Assembly (NCBI GenBank): GCA_900313015.1
Contig: OMPR01000013.1
Coordinates: 278,725 to 342,724 of the forward strand
Reading direction: 5' to 3'
DNA: 64,000 nucleotides
Origin: Rhodobacteraceae bacterium EL53
GTDB taxonomy: Bacteria; Pseudomonadota; Alphaproteobacteria; Rhodobacterales; Rhodobacteraceae
The position numbers and the translations under genes were made by a program. Shown here piece after piece: positions 1 through 8,710 of the stretch. Numbering within the stretch: position 1 is the first letter of the stretch; the number at the start of each line of letters is the position of its first letter. Under the pieces are notes generated by a model. It saw only the letters and a program-made list of their open reading frames with translations, ran no database searches and was not told the origin of the DNA.

Positions 1-950
1 ATCCCATTCGAAATCAGTTCTGGACCATGTGCCGTCTTTCCTACCTGCCTTATCAAGCACTGGGATGTGGGGTCTGATGTCGCGATCAACGAGCCATCCT
101 AGCATCGGTCCTGATCCATAGGCGCTATCCGCGATGAGCCGTTCAGGGTCTATATCATGCCGGTCTTTGATACGGTCCAACATGGTGCGCACCGAACCGA
201 CTTCAGCCTGTCGGATCGACCTGGTGCCCTCAACGTCCACGATGACGCTGTGGTCAGTGTCGATGAGGTAATTGGTCGAATAGCTAAAGAATGCAGGGCC
301 TTTACGGGCTGCTGTCCACTGGCTTGCGGGATCAGAATGGGAGGTGAACTTGGGTTCCACCTCCGATGCCGCACCAAAGGCTGCATCGTCCAGTACGTCC
401 AAATACTCCTTCACTGCGCGCGGCGCATCGCTTGGATCGATGATGCTGTGATCCCAATCTACCTTTGGCGTAGAGTTCTGTTTGTTCGCATCAGCCTCAA
501 TCAAGCTAGCGTCTGCCGCGAGGCGCTGCCCACTGACCAAACCATCTGAGATGCACCGTGCAACTGTCTTCTCAAACAGATGGCGCAACAATGCACTCTC
601 GCGGAAACGTCCGTGCCGGTTCTTGGAGAACGTGGAATAGTTTGGCACTGGATCAGAAAGATCAAGGTGACAGAACCAGCGATAGGCGAGGTTCAAATGC
701 ACCTCCTCACAAAGGCGGCGTTCCGAGCGAATGCCGAAGCAATAGCCAACCAACAGCATCCGGATCAGCAGTTCTGGGTCGATGGATGGACGGCCAGTGT
801 GGCTATAAAACTCGGCAAGATACTGGCGGATGTCATCCAAAGCAACAAACCGATCAATCGAGCGCAACAAGTGGTCTTGCGGTACATGATCCTCTAGGGA
901 GAACTCATAGAACAAGGCCGCCTGTGCTTCCTGCTTTGGACCCATCATCG
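1..950 (-). CDS. IS1182-type transposase, runs off left edge
   Basis: Reading the minus strand from the ATG at 950 gives one open frame of about 316 codons to the window edge with no stop, so the C-terminus lies outside. The start reads MMGPKQEAQAALFYEF, followed by the DUF772-like N-terminal region (GRPSIDPELLIRMLLVGYCFGIRSERRL is split by eye here: GRPSIDPELLIRML then VGYCFGIRSERRL). Next comes a DDE-type catalytic core with the first aspartate in RLAADASLIEADAN and a later block IDPERLIADSAYGSG. These are known features of IS1182/IS5-like DDE transposases. It would cut and paste its own element. The frame looks intact within the window, so the element may be active; the invisible C-terminus holds the last acidic residue. 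Confidence 0.85.
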
Positions 951-1021
951 CCAAATCCTCCAACCAATACAGGGATTGAATCAGCGATAGCCGCACCGAT
1001 CAAGGAAGAGTTTTTCAACAG
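1..1021 (-). mobile_element. IS1182-family insertion sequence (partial), one end visible
   Basis: The transposase at 1-950 is followed by about 70 bases of non-coding DNA up to the string GAGTTTTTCAACAG at about 1008-1021. This resembles the terminal inverted repeat of IS1182-like elements. The other end is outside the window, so the repeat and the target duplication cannot be checked here and the boundary is approximate. The element ends about 50 bases before the readable part of the Crp/Fnr gene. Confidence 0.6.
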
Positions 1022-1071
1022 AATTCGCCCAAAGCGTATCATGCTGCGGCTCGGATCAATGAAACAGATGC

Positions 1072-1659
1072 GTGGATAACGGCGATGAAATCTACCGACA
1101 AGGAAAGGTATCGAACCACGTCTTTGGCCTAATTGAAGGCCAGGTAGATATTCATTTGGGTAGTAGCGTGCCGGGTGAAGACTTGGTGTACCCATTCTCG
1201 GCTCCTGCGCGCTGGTACGGCCTTTCAGAGGTCGTAGCGGGCGTTCCCGCGTTCGGAAACGCGTTTGCAGGCAGAAGATCCCTAGTGTTCGCTGTCGGAC
1301 GGCGAAAACTTATGGCCTTCCTTGAGGATCACCCGGAGGGGTACCACCCGATTATTGCCCATGAGTTTGCTTTGCGTCGCGACATTCAAGAGACTTTCGT
1401 CGACCTCGTCACCAGCGACGGCCTTGAACTGGTCGCAAGACGACTGACCCGTTTAATGGAGTTTGAAGGCGCCGAAAAAAATGCCGCCTTCAGAATCTCT
1501 CAATTCGAACTCGCGAAAGCCCTCGGTGTTTCGCCTCCGACGGTTCAGCGAGCCTTTCGCGAACTCAAGAAATACGGGGCGATTGAAACGTCCTATGGCC
1601 AAGTGACAGTGCGGAACGTCGCGAGACTACGAGATTTCGTTTCGGGCGGATCTGATTGA
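1072..1659 (+). CDS. Crp/Fnr-family transcriptional regulator, 5'-truncated
   Basis: The 195-residue product has the cyclic-nucleotide-binding beta-barrel (NGDEIYRQG, HVFGLIEGQVDIHLG) and a C-terminal winged helix with the recognition region SQFELAKALGVSPPTVQRAF. Family members are usually 210-240 residues. Here the reading begins at a GTG right at the first barrel strand, so about 20-30 N-terminal residues are missing. In the same frame upstream there is a TGA at 1060-1062, and the IS end lies about 50 bases away. I infer that the IS removed or disrupted the original start, leaving a pseudogene or a shortened regulator. No convincing ribosome-binding site precedes the GTG. Confidence 0.75.
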   Translation: MDNGDEIYRQGKVSNHVFGLIEGQVDIHLGSSVPGEDLVYPFSAPARWYGLSEVVAGVPAFGNAFAGRRSLVFAVGRRKLMAFLEDHPEGYHPIIAHEFALRRDIQETFVDLVTSDGLELVARRLTRLMEFEGAEKNAAFRISQFELAKALGVSPPTVQRAFRELKKYGAIETSYGQVTVRNVARLRDFVSGGSD

Positions 1660-1820
1660 AGCGAACGCACTGACCAAGCGACTGGTTCTTGGATTTCACC
1701 GATTTGCGCCCTGATGAATGACCGCAAACTGAAAATGCGCCGCGACGCCGAAAGTGTTGCGCTGCGAATGCAAGGCGATGCTGCGCCAGCGAAGTTCGAA
1801 AGTCCAAGGTCGGCAAAGTC

Positions 1821-1951
1821 CCGCAGTGCTGCCTTCTAGCCATCAAAAATGCTGCACCATGTGTCGAACGGCTGCTTTGGGAAAGGTGCAATGCGGCGTT
1901 TGCACATCTGGCCAAGGTCGGGTGGGGCCGTCCGCGTGACTTTGCAAAGGT
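1821..1951 (+). repeat. Dispersed repeat module I, copy A
   Basis: Starts CCGCAGTGCTGCCTTCTAGC and runs to GACTTTGCAAAGG. It is closely similar to 19630-19760 and 24308-24419, and an inverted diverged copy lies at 6471-6548. It sits in the 820-base gap between the Crp/Fnr gene and the large cyclase. That gap (1660-2480) otherwise contains module II and no gene I can support. Confidence 0.8.
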
Positions 1952-2012
1952 TACAACTGCGCAAAGCGGCCATCCTCAGCGGATGGCTGCTGCCAGCCCA
2001 AAGCGGACACGG

Positions 2013-2173
2013 CCCTTCGACACAACGGGCGGAAACCGGACCTTAGCTGCGTCTGCGAAAATTCCGTGCCAGACAGGCAAAAGCGGCCATTCAAGCCCTA
2101 GCAGATCGAAACCCACATGCTGCCCTGCGCACCTAGGTCAGCTAAGCGCAGATAGCCACCTTTGCAAAGTTTA
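2013..2173 (+). repeat. Dispersed repeat module II, copy A
   Basis: Runs from CCCTTCGACACAACGGGC to TTTGCAAAGTTTA. Its reverse complement matches 19747-19890 at about 95% by eye. A more diverged copy in the same orientation lies at 6271-6432 and an inverted one at 22295-22436. It is preceded by AGCCCAAAGCGGACA, the terminal motif of module III, so the modules share building blocks. Confidence 0.8.
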
Positions 2174-2480
2174 GCGAACGGCCCATTGCGGCCATTGAAC
2201 ATGCCCTCCCACTGCTGCGGCGCGGCCTGTCGAAGCGGCCGTTCATACATCTTGCAGCATTTTATCGAATAAAACGTCGGTCAGCGGACTTTCTTACCTT
2301 TCGCTGCACTTGCATCTCCTCGGCTTTTGAAATCGGGACTTGTACTGGCGAGGGCGTGAACCGGGCCTCTGTTGAAACGGGAAATGAAAAACTTAAAATC
2401 GATAAAGCGGCCGTTCGAAGAGGTCATTGGCTGACACCACAGTCGAAACGAGGCGCGACTGTAATCCGTGGGCAGCAGAA

Positions 2481-5400
2481 TTACGCCGCCAACTCAGCGA
2501 GTAATTTGCGGACCGTCGCCTGATCTTCAGGGCAATCTCCTTCGGCGATGCTGTTATGGATGGGGGTTAGAAGGGTAATGGCCTCATCTATCCGGCCTTG
2601 TTCATGCAATAGGCCCGCCAGATCGATGGCCGCGCGCAGTTCCCACAGTTTGGCTCCCTGCTGCCGGGCGACGTCCAGGGCCGTAACGAGGTAGTTTTCT
2701 GCGGTCTCGGCGTCGTCATCCGCCATGGCGATCTCAGCTTGCACCCGGTGGAGGTCGGACAGGGTGTAAGTCTCGCCTGTTTCGTCGATCAACTCTTGCG
2801 CCTTCATGGCCAGTTCGGCTGCATCGTCGTGAAAGCCCATCGCCAGTGCTGATCGGGCAAGGTCAACGTGAAAGCTCACGATAAACAATTTGAACTTTAT
2901 AGCGTCAATCGCTGCTCCGGCCTTTTGCCATCTTTCCATACTGGTTTTGTCGCCGTTATATGCCGCCAAATTTTCGATACACATCGGTATCATAGCCGAC
3001 CAGAGCGCCAGATTATGTTCCTGAGCAATAGGCGATACTTCGTTAAGACATCGCTCAACGTCAGGTCGGTCACCGGACGCCAAGCCATATATAAAACGCA
3101 TATTCAGCAGATAGCAGATTGTCTGGATATGATCGGTCGACTTGGCAACGCTCTCAGCCTCGTTCAGGTGAGTCGTGGCTCGCTCTGTCTGACCCAGCAT
3201 CAACGAGTTCATTGCCTGGAAAATGTGGATTGTGACACCAATATCCTGCCCGAACTGGTTCGCGAGGCCCGCATGTGCGATGGAGTCATAGTTAGCCAGG
3301 GCAACATCCAGATACCGTTGTGCTTCTGCAAAGTTACCCATCAAAAAGTGCGAAGCGCCTGCAACCCTATTGGCGACCACCATTGGGGGAGTGTTCGGCG
3401 CATTGGCCGTCTCCTCGACAAGCGCTTCCGCGCTTCGCAAAGCCTCTCTGTGCTGCCCCCTGGCTCCCTTGCCAATCCACAAACCGTACAGAATTGAATA
3501 CCGCATTGGGGTCTCACCGACCTTGTCCGCAAGAACCAACGCCTTTTCAAACGAGTCCAGTGTTTCGTCGGCCGTGAACCCCTTGCGGGCGAGAAGGGTC
3601 ATGCTGAGAGGCACTTGCAAGCCAAGCGCGCGTTCAAACGGCGGGGCGTCGCTGTTTTCCAGTTGAGGGGTGATCAATTCAATTGCCCGACCAAGATGTG
3701 AGATCGCTTCGTCGAACGCCGGTCTTGCGATGGCGGTTTTGCTGGCTGCTTCCCATAGGTCGATGGCTCGTTCGGTCAGACCAGCAGCCTCGGCGTGTAC
3801 GGCGAGAACTTCCGGGGCGATGTCAGTGTCCGCCTCCAGTTCTGTCAGGATACGCGCGTGGATGGCGCGGCGCTTCTCCTTCAGCTGGCTTTCATAGGCG
3901 GCGTCGCGGACCAGCGCGTGCTTGAAGAGATAGGTCGCCTCTGGCGGCAGGCCACGGCGATAGATCAGCTCGGCTGCGATCAAACCGTCCAGCGCGGCGG
4001 TCAGTTCAGCGTCGGGCAAAAGAGAGATCTGCGCCAAGAGGCCGTGACTGAACTCTCGCCCGATACAGGCAGCGGTCTGCGCTACCTCCTTGATGGGTTG
4101 CAACCGGTCCAGACGCGCCATCAGGCTGTCATGCAGCGTGGTCGGAATGGCGATGGTGCTCAGCGGTCCGTCGAGAATGAGACGGTCTCCATCTTCTTTC
4201 AGCGAACCGGACTCCAGAATTGTCTTGGTCAGTTCCTCAACAAAGAGCGGCACGCCATCGGTGCGCGCAGCGACAATTGCCATGATCTCGTCTGGAAGTG
4301 CCTTGCCGCCAGTCAACTTGGCGACGATGTCTCCGATCTGATCCTTTCCTAGCCGGTTCAGCGCGAACCGCGTCACGATGGGATGCCCCCCAAAGCCATA
4401 CTCAAAGCTGGGACGCGCCGTGGCGAGGATCATGATCTTTTGATCCGCAATAGTATCCAAAAGCAGGTCCAGCAACTCCAGCGAAGTTGGGTCAATCCAG
4501 TGCAGGTCTTCGTAGACCAAGAGCACCGGCCTGTCCTGGCTTTGCTGAACCAGCAGCTTGGCCAGTGTCTTCATGGTATGTGCCCGTTGCTGGGCTGGTG
4601 TCAGATTAAGCGCACCGTATCGCGCGGTTCCATCCAGACCCATCATCGGCGTGATCAGCTTCAGCGTTTCGGGGTCCTGGCCAAGTAATGCCTCAAGCTT
4701 GTCCAGCCGGACATCCGGCCCGTCTGATGGAGCGAACCCGGCGGCAAACGACAATTGTTGAATGACCGGATAGAACGCGGAATCTGCGTGATAGGGCGAG
4801 CATTGATAGGTGATGCGGGTGTGATCATCTTTCGCAACTTCGTCGATGACCGCTCTGGTGATACGAGATTTTCCGATACCGGCCTCGCCGCTGACGATGA
4901 CCATCTGGCCCTGTTCCGAGCGGGCCAAAGCCCAACGCTCCAGCATTAGTTCGATCTCACGGTCGCGCCCAACGATGGGGGTAAGGGTGCCGGACTGGCG
5001 CGCCGCAAAGCGGCTTTCCTGCGCTGCCTCGCCCTCGACGACGAACGCTTCAACCGGCGTTCCCACGCCCTTTAACTCTTGTGTGCCAATTGACGTCAGC
5101 TTGTACGTGCTGCCCAGCAGACGCCGGGTTTCGCTGGGCAGAACAAGCTGGTTCGGCCCTGCAACGCCTTGCAGCCGAGCAGCCAGATTGGGCGTCTCGC
5201 CGACAACGGCCGCTTCCTGTGTTGCACCGCTGCCTATCAGGTCGCCAACGATCACAACACCGGTGGCGACCCCGATCCGCGTTGCAAGAGCTGTACCATC
5301 GGGAGCCTTTGTTGACCTGACGCTGTCGATGATCGCCAGCCCTGCGCGCACAGCGCGCTCCGCATCGTCTTCACCGGCACGGGGCCAGCCAAAGTAACAC

Positions 5401-5840
5401 ATCACGCCATCGCCCATGAACTTGGCGACGAAACCTTCGTACCGGCTCACAACACCAGCAACTGTGTTCTGATACCCGGTGATGACAGTACGCATGTCTT
5501 CAGCATCCAGCCGCGTCGCCATCTCGGTGGAACCGACAAGATCGACGAACATAACCGTCAGGTGGCGGCGTTCGGCGTCGGAAGAAGTGTCTAGCTGTTC
5601 CTGATGTTGGGGTTCTTTGGTTGGATCATTTGCAATGCCAATAGCCGCTGGCATATCGTTTTCAGCCATCGCCCTTATTGCACTGCTTGCCCTGCGTCGC
5701 GGGCCCACTGGCAAGCCGACTTCCTTCAAGTCTTCTTCGGTCAGGTCAACCAGATCCGAGAACTGAATCTCAGCCTCGGCAAAAGCTGGTCCATATTTTT
5801 CCAAACCGAGTTCAGCGAGCCAGCTTTGAATATCCTGCAA
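2481..5840 (-). CDS. SAM-domain class III adenylate/guanylate cyclase with AAA ATPase and TPR region
   Basis: This is a 1119-residue signalling protein. Residues about 1-60 form a SAM (sterile alpha motif) domain (IQSWLAELGLEKY, DLTEEDLKEVGL). Residues about 90-270 are a class III nucleotide cyclase with metal-binding aspartates D100 (MFVDLVGST) and D144 (FMGDGVMCYFG) and the transition-state pair in NLAARLQ (N218, R222). Residues about 290-600 are an ATPase with Walker A GEAGIGKS at 318-325 and Walker B LLVYEDLHWID. The rest is helical TPR-like. The family is known in alphaproteobacteria; it makes cAMP or cGMP under control of the ATPase/TPR sensor. It is cytosolic, with no membrane segment seen. 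The gene stands alone, 820 bases from the truncated Crp/Fnr gene. Confidence 0.93.
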   Translation of the reverse strand: MQDIQSWLAELGLEKYGPAFAEAEIQFSDLVDLTEEDLKEVGLPVGPRRRASSAIRAMAENDMPAAIGIANDPTKEPQHQEQLDTSSDAERRHLTVMFVDLVGSTEMATRLDAEDMRTVITGYQNTVAGVVSRYEGFVAKFMGDGVMCYFGWPRAGEDDAERAVRAGLAIIDSVRSTKAPDGTALATRIGVATGVVIVGDLIGSGATQEAAVVGETPNLAARLQGVAGPNQLVLPSETRRLLGSTYKLTSIGTQELKGVGTPVEAFVVEGEAAQESRFAARQSGTLTPIVGRDREIELMLERWALARSEQGQMVIVSGEAGIGKSRITRAVIDEVAKDDHTRITYQCSPYHADSAFYPVIQQLSFAAGFAPSDGPDVRLDKLEALLGQDPETLKLITPMMGLDGTARYGALNLTPAQQRAHTMKTLAKLLVQQSQDRPVLLVYEDLHWIDPTSLELLDLLLDTIADQKIMILATARPSFEYGFGGHPIVTRFALNRLGKDQIGDIVAKLTGGKALPDEIMAIVAARTDGVPLFVEELTKTILESGSLKEDGDRLILDGPLSTIAIPTTLHDSLMARLDRLQPIKEVAQTAACIGREFSHGLLAQISLLPDAELTAALDGLIAAELIYRRGLPPEATYLFKHALVRDAAYESQLKEKRRAIHARILTELEADTDIAPEVLAVHAEAAGLTERAIDLWEAASKTAIARPAFDEAISHLGRAIELITPQLENSDAPPFERALGLQVPLSMTLLARKGFTADETLDSFEKALVLADKVGETPMRYSILYGLWIGKGARGQHREALRSAEALVEETANAPNTPPMVVANRVAGASHFLMGNFAEAQRYLDVALANYDSIAHAGLANQFGQDIGVTIHIFQAMNSLMLGQTERATTHLNEAESVAKSTDHIQTICYLLNMRFIYGLASGDRPDVERCLNEVSPIAQEHNLALWSAMIPMCIENLAAYNGDKTSMERWQKAGAAIDAIKFKLFIVSFHVDLARSALAMGFHDDAAELAMKAQELIDETGETYTLSDLHRVQAEIAMADDDAETAENYLVTALDVARQQGAKLWELRAAIDLAGLLHEQGRIDEAITLLTPIHNSIAEGDCPEDQATVRKLLAELAA

Positions 5841-6166
5841 CTTGATCTCCCACAGGTACCGATATCAACTACCGACACCCCTCCAAACCTGACATTAACC
5901 GCTTTTTGGGGTGTGTCATGCCTTTACTTTACGCTTCAATCAGACCGAATTACGGCTGATCCGTCTGTCGGCGGCAACTTGTTACAGGCGGTTCCAGACA
6001 CTTGGGCTAACGCTTGACTGCCAAAAACACTGCGCGACCAATGAATGTCCGCAATGAGAAACAATACAGCAAAATGCTTTATTCAACTGACGGGAATGTC
6101 AGGGCCGGTCGTGAAAATTCCAGATCGTGCTGCAAGTGCTAAATGGACTCATTGCGACGCGGCTGG

Positions 6167-6267
6167 TTTGGGCTCAAAGCCGCCTTGCGGCGGTGCGGCA
6201 GCACATCTGCAGCGAAATTACGTGTGACCTCAGGTGGCCAATGACTGGTGCCAGCCCAAAGCGGACA
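6167..6267 (+). repeat. Dispersed repeat module III (MITE-like), copy 1
   Basis: Bounded by TTTGGGCTCAAAGCCGCC on the left and AGCCCAAAGCGGACA on the right, so the ends are inverted to each other. Related copies are at 8077-8177, 13092-13196 (inverted), 20077-20188 and 22512-22614 (inverted). It lies in the 820-base gap 5841-6663, which is otherwise filled by modules II and I and holds no supported gene. Confidence 0.7.
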
Positions 6268-6270
6268 TGG

Positions 6271-6432
6271 CTCTTCGACACACCGGGCGGAAAGCGGAAG
6301 TTCGCTGCGTTTGCGAAGGATTCCTGCCTTCCAGGTAAAAGCGGCCATTCAAGCCCTCGTAGATCAAAGCCCACATGCTGCACTGCGCACCAAGGTCAGC
6401 AATGCGCAGAAAGCGGAGTTTGCAAAGTCGCG
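6271..6432 (+). repeat. Dispersed repeat module II, diverged copy
   Basis: Same orientation and order as 2013-2173, with shared blocks such as TTCGACACACCGGGCGGAAA, AAAGCGGCCATTCAAGCCCT and CCCACATGCTGC. It directly follows a module III copy, as in the 1990-2173 stretch. Confidence 0.7.
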
Positions 6433-6470
6433 GGAACGGCCCTGACCTGCCTCTGTTCAGATCATCTAAC

Positions 6471-6548
6471 GCCGCAATGCAGCTTCACCGAACCAGCCAT
6501 TCGACACACTGCGCAGCATTTTTGACGGCTGAGCGGCCGGACTGCGGA
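6471..6548 (-). repeat. Dispersed repeat module I, inverted diverged copy
   Basis: The reverse complement matches the first 75 bases of module I; the shared core reads GCAGCATTTTTGACGGCTGA against the module's GCAGCATTCTTGATGGCTAG. It closes the III-II-I cluster between the cyclase and the GST gene. Confidence 0.6.
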
Positions 6549-6620
6549 CGTTGCTGCCGTTAACTGAGGCTGCGCCAATGTCTGGTTTGGTGGCATTGCC
6601 AACCGACAATATCTTTGAGT

Positions 6621-6655
6621 TTGAACCTACCCAACCCGAATAGTTGGATAGGTTC
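6621..6655 (-). terminator. Hairpin downstream of the GST gene
   Basis: A 14-bp stem with one mismatch (TGAACCTACCCAAC against GTTGGATAGGTTCA) and a 7-base loop lies 9 bases past the GST stop. There is no clean T run on the minus strand, so it may act as a processing hairpin rather than a full intrinsic terminator. Confidence 0.5.
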
Positions 6656-6663
6656 AGATTTGA

Positions 6664-7374
6664 TCAACCGCAACAGCCTCCGCCTACCACAGTTGTTTTT
6701 TCGATTGGGGCTTCATTGGAATTTGCCCCGCGCCCGAGGAACGTTTTTTCTGACAAATAGAAATTGGTGAATGCCTCGCCAAAGTCGGCAGGGACGGATT
6801 TCTCAGCAATGCCGGTTTTCGCAATTGCGCCCTGCCATGCCTTCATTTTTGGGAAGTCGGCAAAGAAATCATATCCTGAATGCTGCTCAACAATCAGTGC
6901 GCGATGCAGCAAGGGTAACCACGCAACGTCCACGTTACCCATGGTCTCGCCATTGAAGTATGGACCAGCAGCCAATTTCTTCTCTGCCTTCGCGAACGCC
7001 TTGTTCAACTTTTCACTTCGCTCAGCGAGTGTTTCTTGGTTCGCGCTTTGCATGGTGGAACACTGTACAAGGTAGTGCTTGGTGGCTTGATAACTCCAAG
7101 CGCGATCAATCGCCCGTTGTTCAGGTGTGATTTCCTTCACAAGAGGAGTGGTTACTTCGTCAATGTATTCGACGATTGCATCAGATTCAAAAAGCGCTGT
7201 ACCGCCTTCGGTGACGAGTAAGGGCACCTGGCCAGTCGGTGAAATATCCAAGAACCACTGAGGCTTGTCGCTTAGATCGATGTACTCGATTTCGTAAGGG
7301 ATGTGTTTTGCCTCAAGCAGCGCAGTAACACGCTGAACAAATGGGCATATTTTGAAGCTCACAATTTTAATCAT
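6664..7374 (-). CDS. Glutathione S-transferase family protein
   Basis: 236 residues. The N-terminal thioredoxin-like domain has a catalytic-type cysteine in KICPFVQR (C10), the cis-proline block TGQVPLLV and the glutathione-binding ESDAIVEYI. The C-terminal half is the all-helical GST domain. The C-terminus ends in GGGCCG, an unusual cysteine/glycine tail that could bind metal or serve in redox chemistry (inference). Omega/stringent-starvation-like GSTs act on thiols in the cytosol. The gene lies 69 bases downstream of the SigZ-like sigma factor on the same strand, so the pair probably forms an operon, perhaps for a thiol or metal stress response. Confidence 0.9.
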   Translation of the reverse strand: MIKIVSFKICPFVQRVTALLEAKHIPYEIEYIDLSDKPQWFLDISPTGQVPLLVTEGGTALFESDAIVEYIDEVTTPLVKEITPEQRAIDRAWSYQATKHYLVQCSTMQSANQETLAERSEKLNKAFAKAEKKLAAGPYFNGETMGNVDVAWLPLLHRALIVEQHSGYDFFADFPKMKAWQGAIAKTGIAEKSVPADFGEAFTNFYLSEKTFLGRGANSNEAPIEKTTVVGGGCCG

Positions 7375-7443
7375 TGATCTTTCTTTCGGTTTTGTTGGTT
7401 CACCCTGTAGGACGGATGCCCAAGCAAAAAGACGAAGGAAAAT

Positions 7444-7986
7444 TTAGCATTTGTCGCAACCGTTTGTTTTAGAATGATATTCGGACAAATTTCCTCGGGC
7501 GTCCAAAGAAAACTTGCAGCAGTTTTCAAAGACAGAACGCAGGGCAGCCCTGCCGTTTTTGACACGTGTTTTCAAAGTGGAATACGGTAACCCGTGTGCA
7601 GCTGCGTAGTCTTTTTGGGATTGCCCTTTGATATCAATCGCCGTCAGCAATTGGGCTGTATCGCTCGGCAGAGCAGCGATGAATGGCTCAACACATCGTT
7701 CAAGTTCCTGACGTATCTCAGGTTCATCTTCAGAATACCAAAGGTCTTCCGGGTGCACGTCTTTGGCTCGGCCATTTTTTCTATAGAAATCAATGATTGT
7801 TCGATTTGCTGTTTGAAACAACCAAGATTGTGTTTTTGAAGGGTCGTCCAGCGCAGAGATGCCGGTAAACGTCTTGATGGATATTTCCTGAAGCAATTCG
7901 TCTACGTCGGCGGGGTTCGAGACCTTGGAATGCAAAAACGCCTTGATACGTGCGCGGTACTCAATCCAAACCTTTTCTACGTTCAT
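7444..7986 (-). CDS. SigZ-like ECF RNA polymerase sigma factor
   Basis: 180 residues. Region 2 is seen in VDELLQEISIKTF and SWLFQTANRTIIDFYRK, and region 4 in GQSQKDYAAAHGLPYSTLKT. The C-terminal tail FENCCKFSLDARGNLSEY ... CDKC is the cysteine-rich signature of SigZ-type sigma factors, which usually lack a partner anti-sigma gene. Here too no anti-sigma gene is adjacent. The four tail cysteines suggest control by metal or redox state (inference). The GST immediately downstream is the obvious first target. Confidence 0.88.
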   Translation of the reverse strand: MNVEKVWIEYRARIKAFLHSKVSNPADVDELLQEISIKTFTGISALDDPSKTQSWLFQTANRTIIDFYRKNGRAKDVHPEDLWYSEDEPEIRQELERCVEPFIAALPSDTAQLLTAIDIKGQSQKDYAAAHGLPYSTLKTRVKNGRAALRSVFENCCKFSLDARGNLSEYHSKTNGCDKC

Positions 7987-8076
7987 ACGGCTCTCTCATA
8001 ATCAATTTGATGCGGCCCAAAGATTCGCGCCCCGCTTATCATAACCGACCTTGGCCGCATTGCAGAAATTTTGCAG

Positions 8077-8177
8077 TTTGGGCTCAGTGCCGCCTTGCGG
8101 CGATGCAGCAGCAGGCCTGCAGCAAAATCACGTGTTTTTCCGATAGTCCAAGGACGGTTGTCAGCCCGGAGCGGACT
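8077..8177 (+). repeat. Dispersed repeat module III, copy 2
   Basis: Begins TTTGGGCTCAGTGCCGCC and ends TCAGCCCGGAGCGGACT, with an inner part (CTGCAGCAAAATCACGTGT) matching copy 1. It lies in the 720-base gap 7987-8710, where I see no gene; the remainder is degenerate repeat-like sequence with CCCAAAGC motifs. Confidence 0.65.
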
Positions 8178-8710
8178 CTGACACGGCGTGCTCCGCGCAC
8201 AATGCTGCATTCGCGAGAGTTGAAGGTCAGTTTCCCGAAAGCAGACGTTCAGCGGTTTCCGGCTGCCCAATCTGATGCTGCTACTGCACTTACGGCAGCA
8301 AGGCGCAGTTAACGACCTTTGCAAAATTTGGAGTCCGACCCAAAGCCGACTTCCAGCAGCCGACCCAGTCGCTGTAGCCATAGCCAGAAATGTGGCCTTT
8401 CGCTGCACCAACGATTTGAGACGCAAGATGAACTCGAAGATAGCCGACAAAGCTGCCTGTTCCCCGGATCGTTTATCACTAAGGATTCAATTTCTGCCCG
8501 AAAAACAAACCCAAACCTATTCAATAAACGGCTTGCCATGGTTCGCAGGAAAGTAAGGCTCAAGCCGCGCTTTCTGTTCGTCAGTCAACCAGAGTAAATT
8601 GCTCATGAGAAATCCCCTGAAACTCAGCAGCTTGAAACACGCACCCGAGAAGATGGAAACCAAATTAGTGGGTCCGTAATCTCTGATCACTACGCGGGTT
8701 TTTGTTTTGG

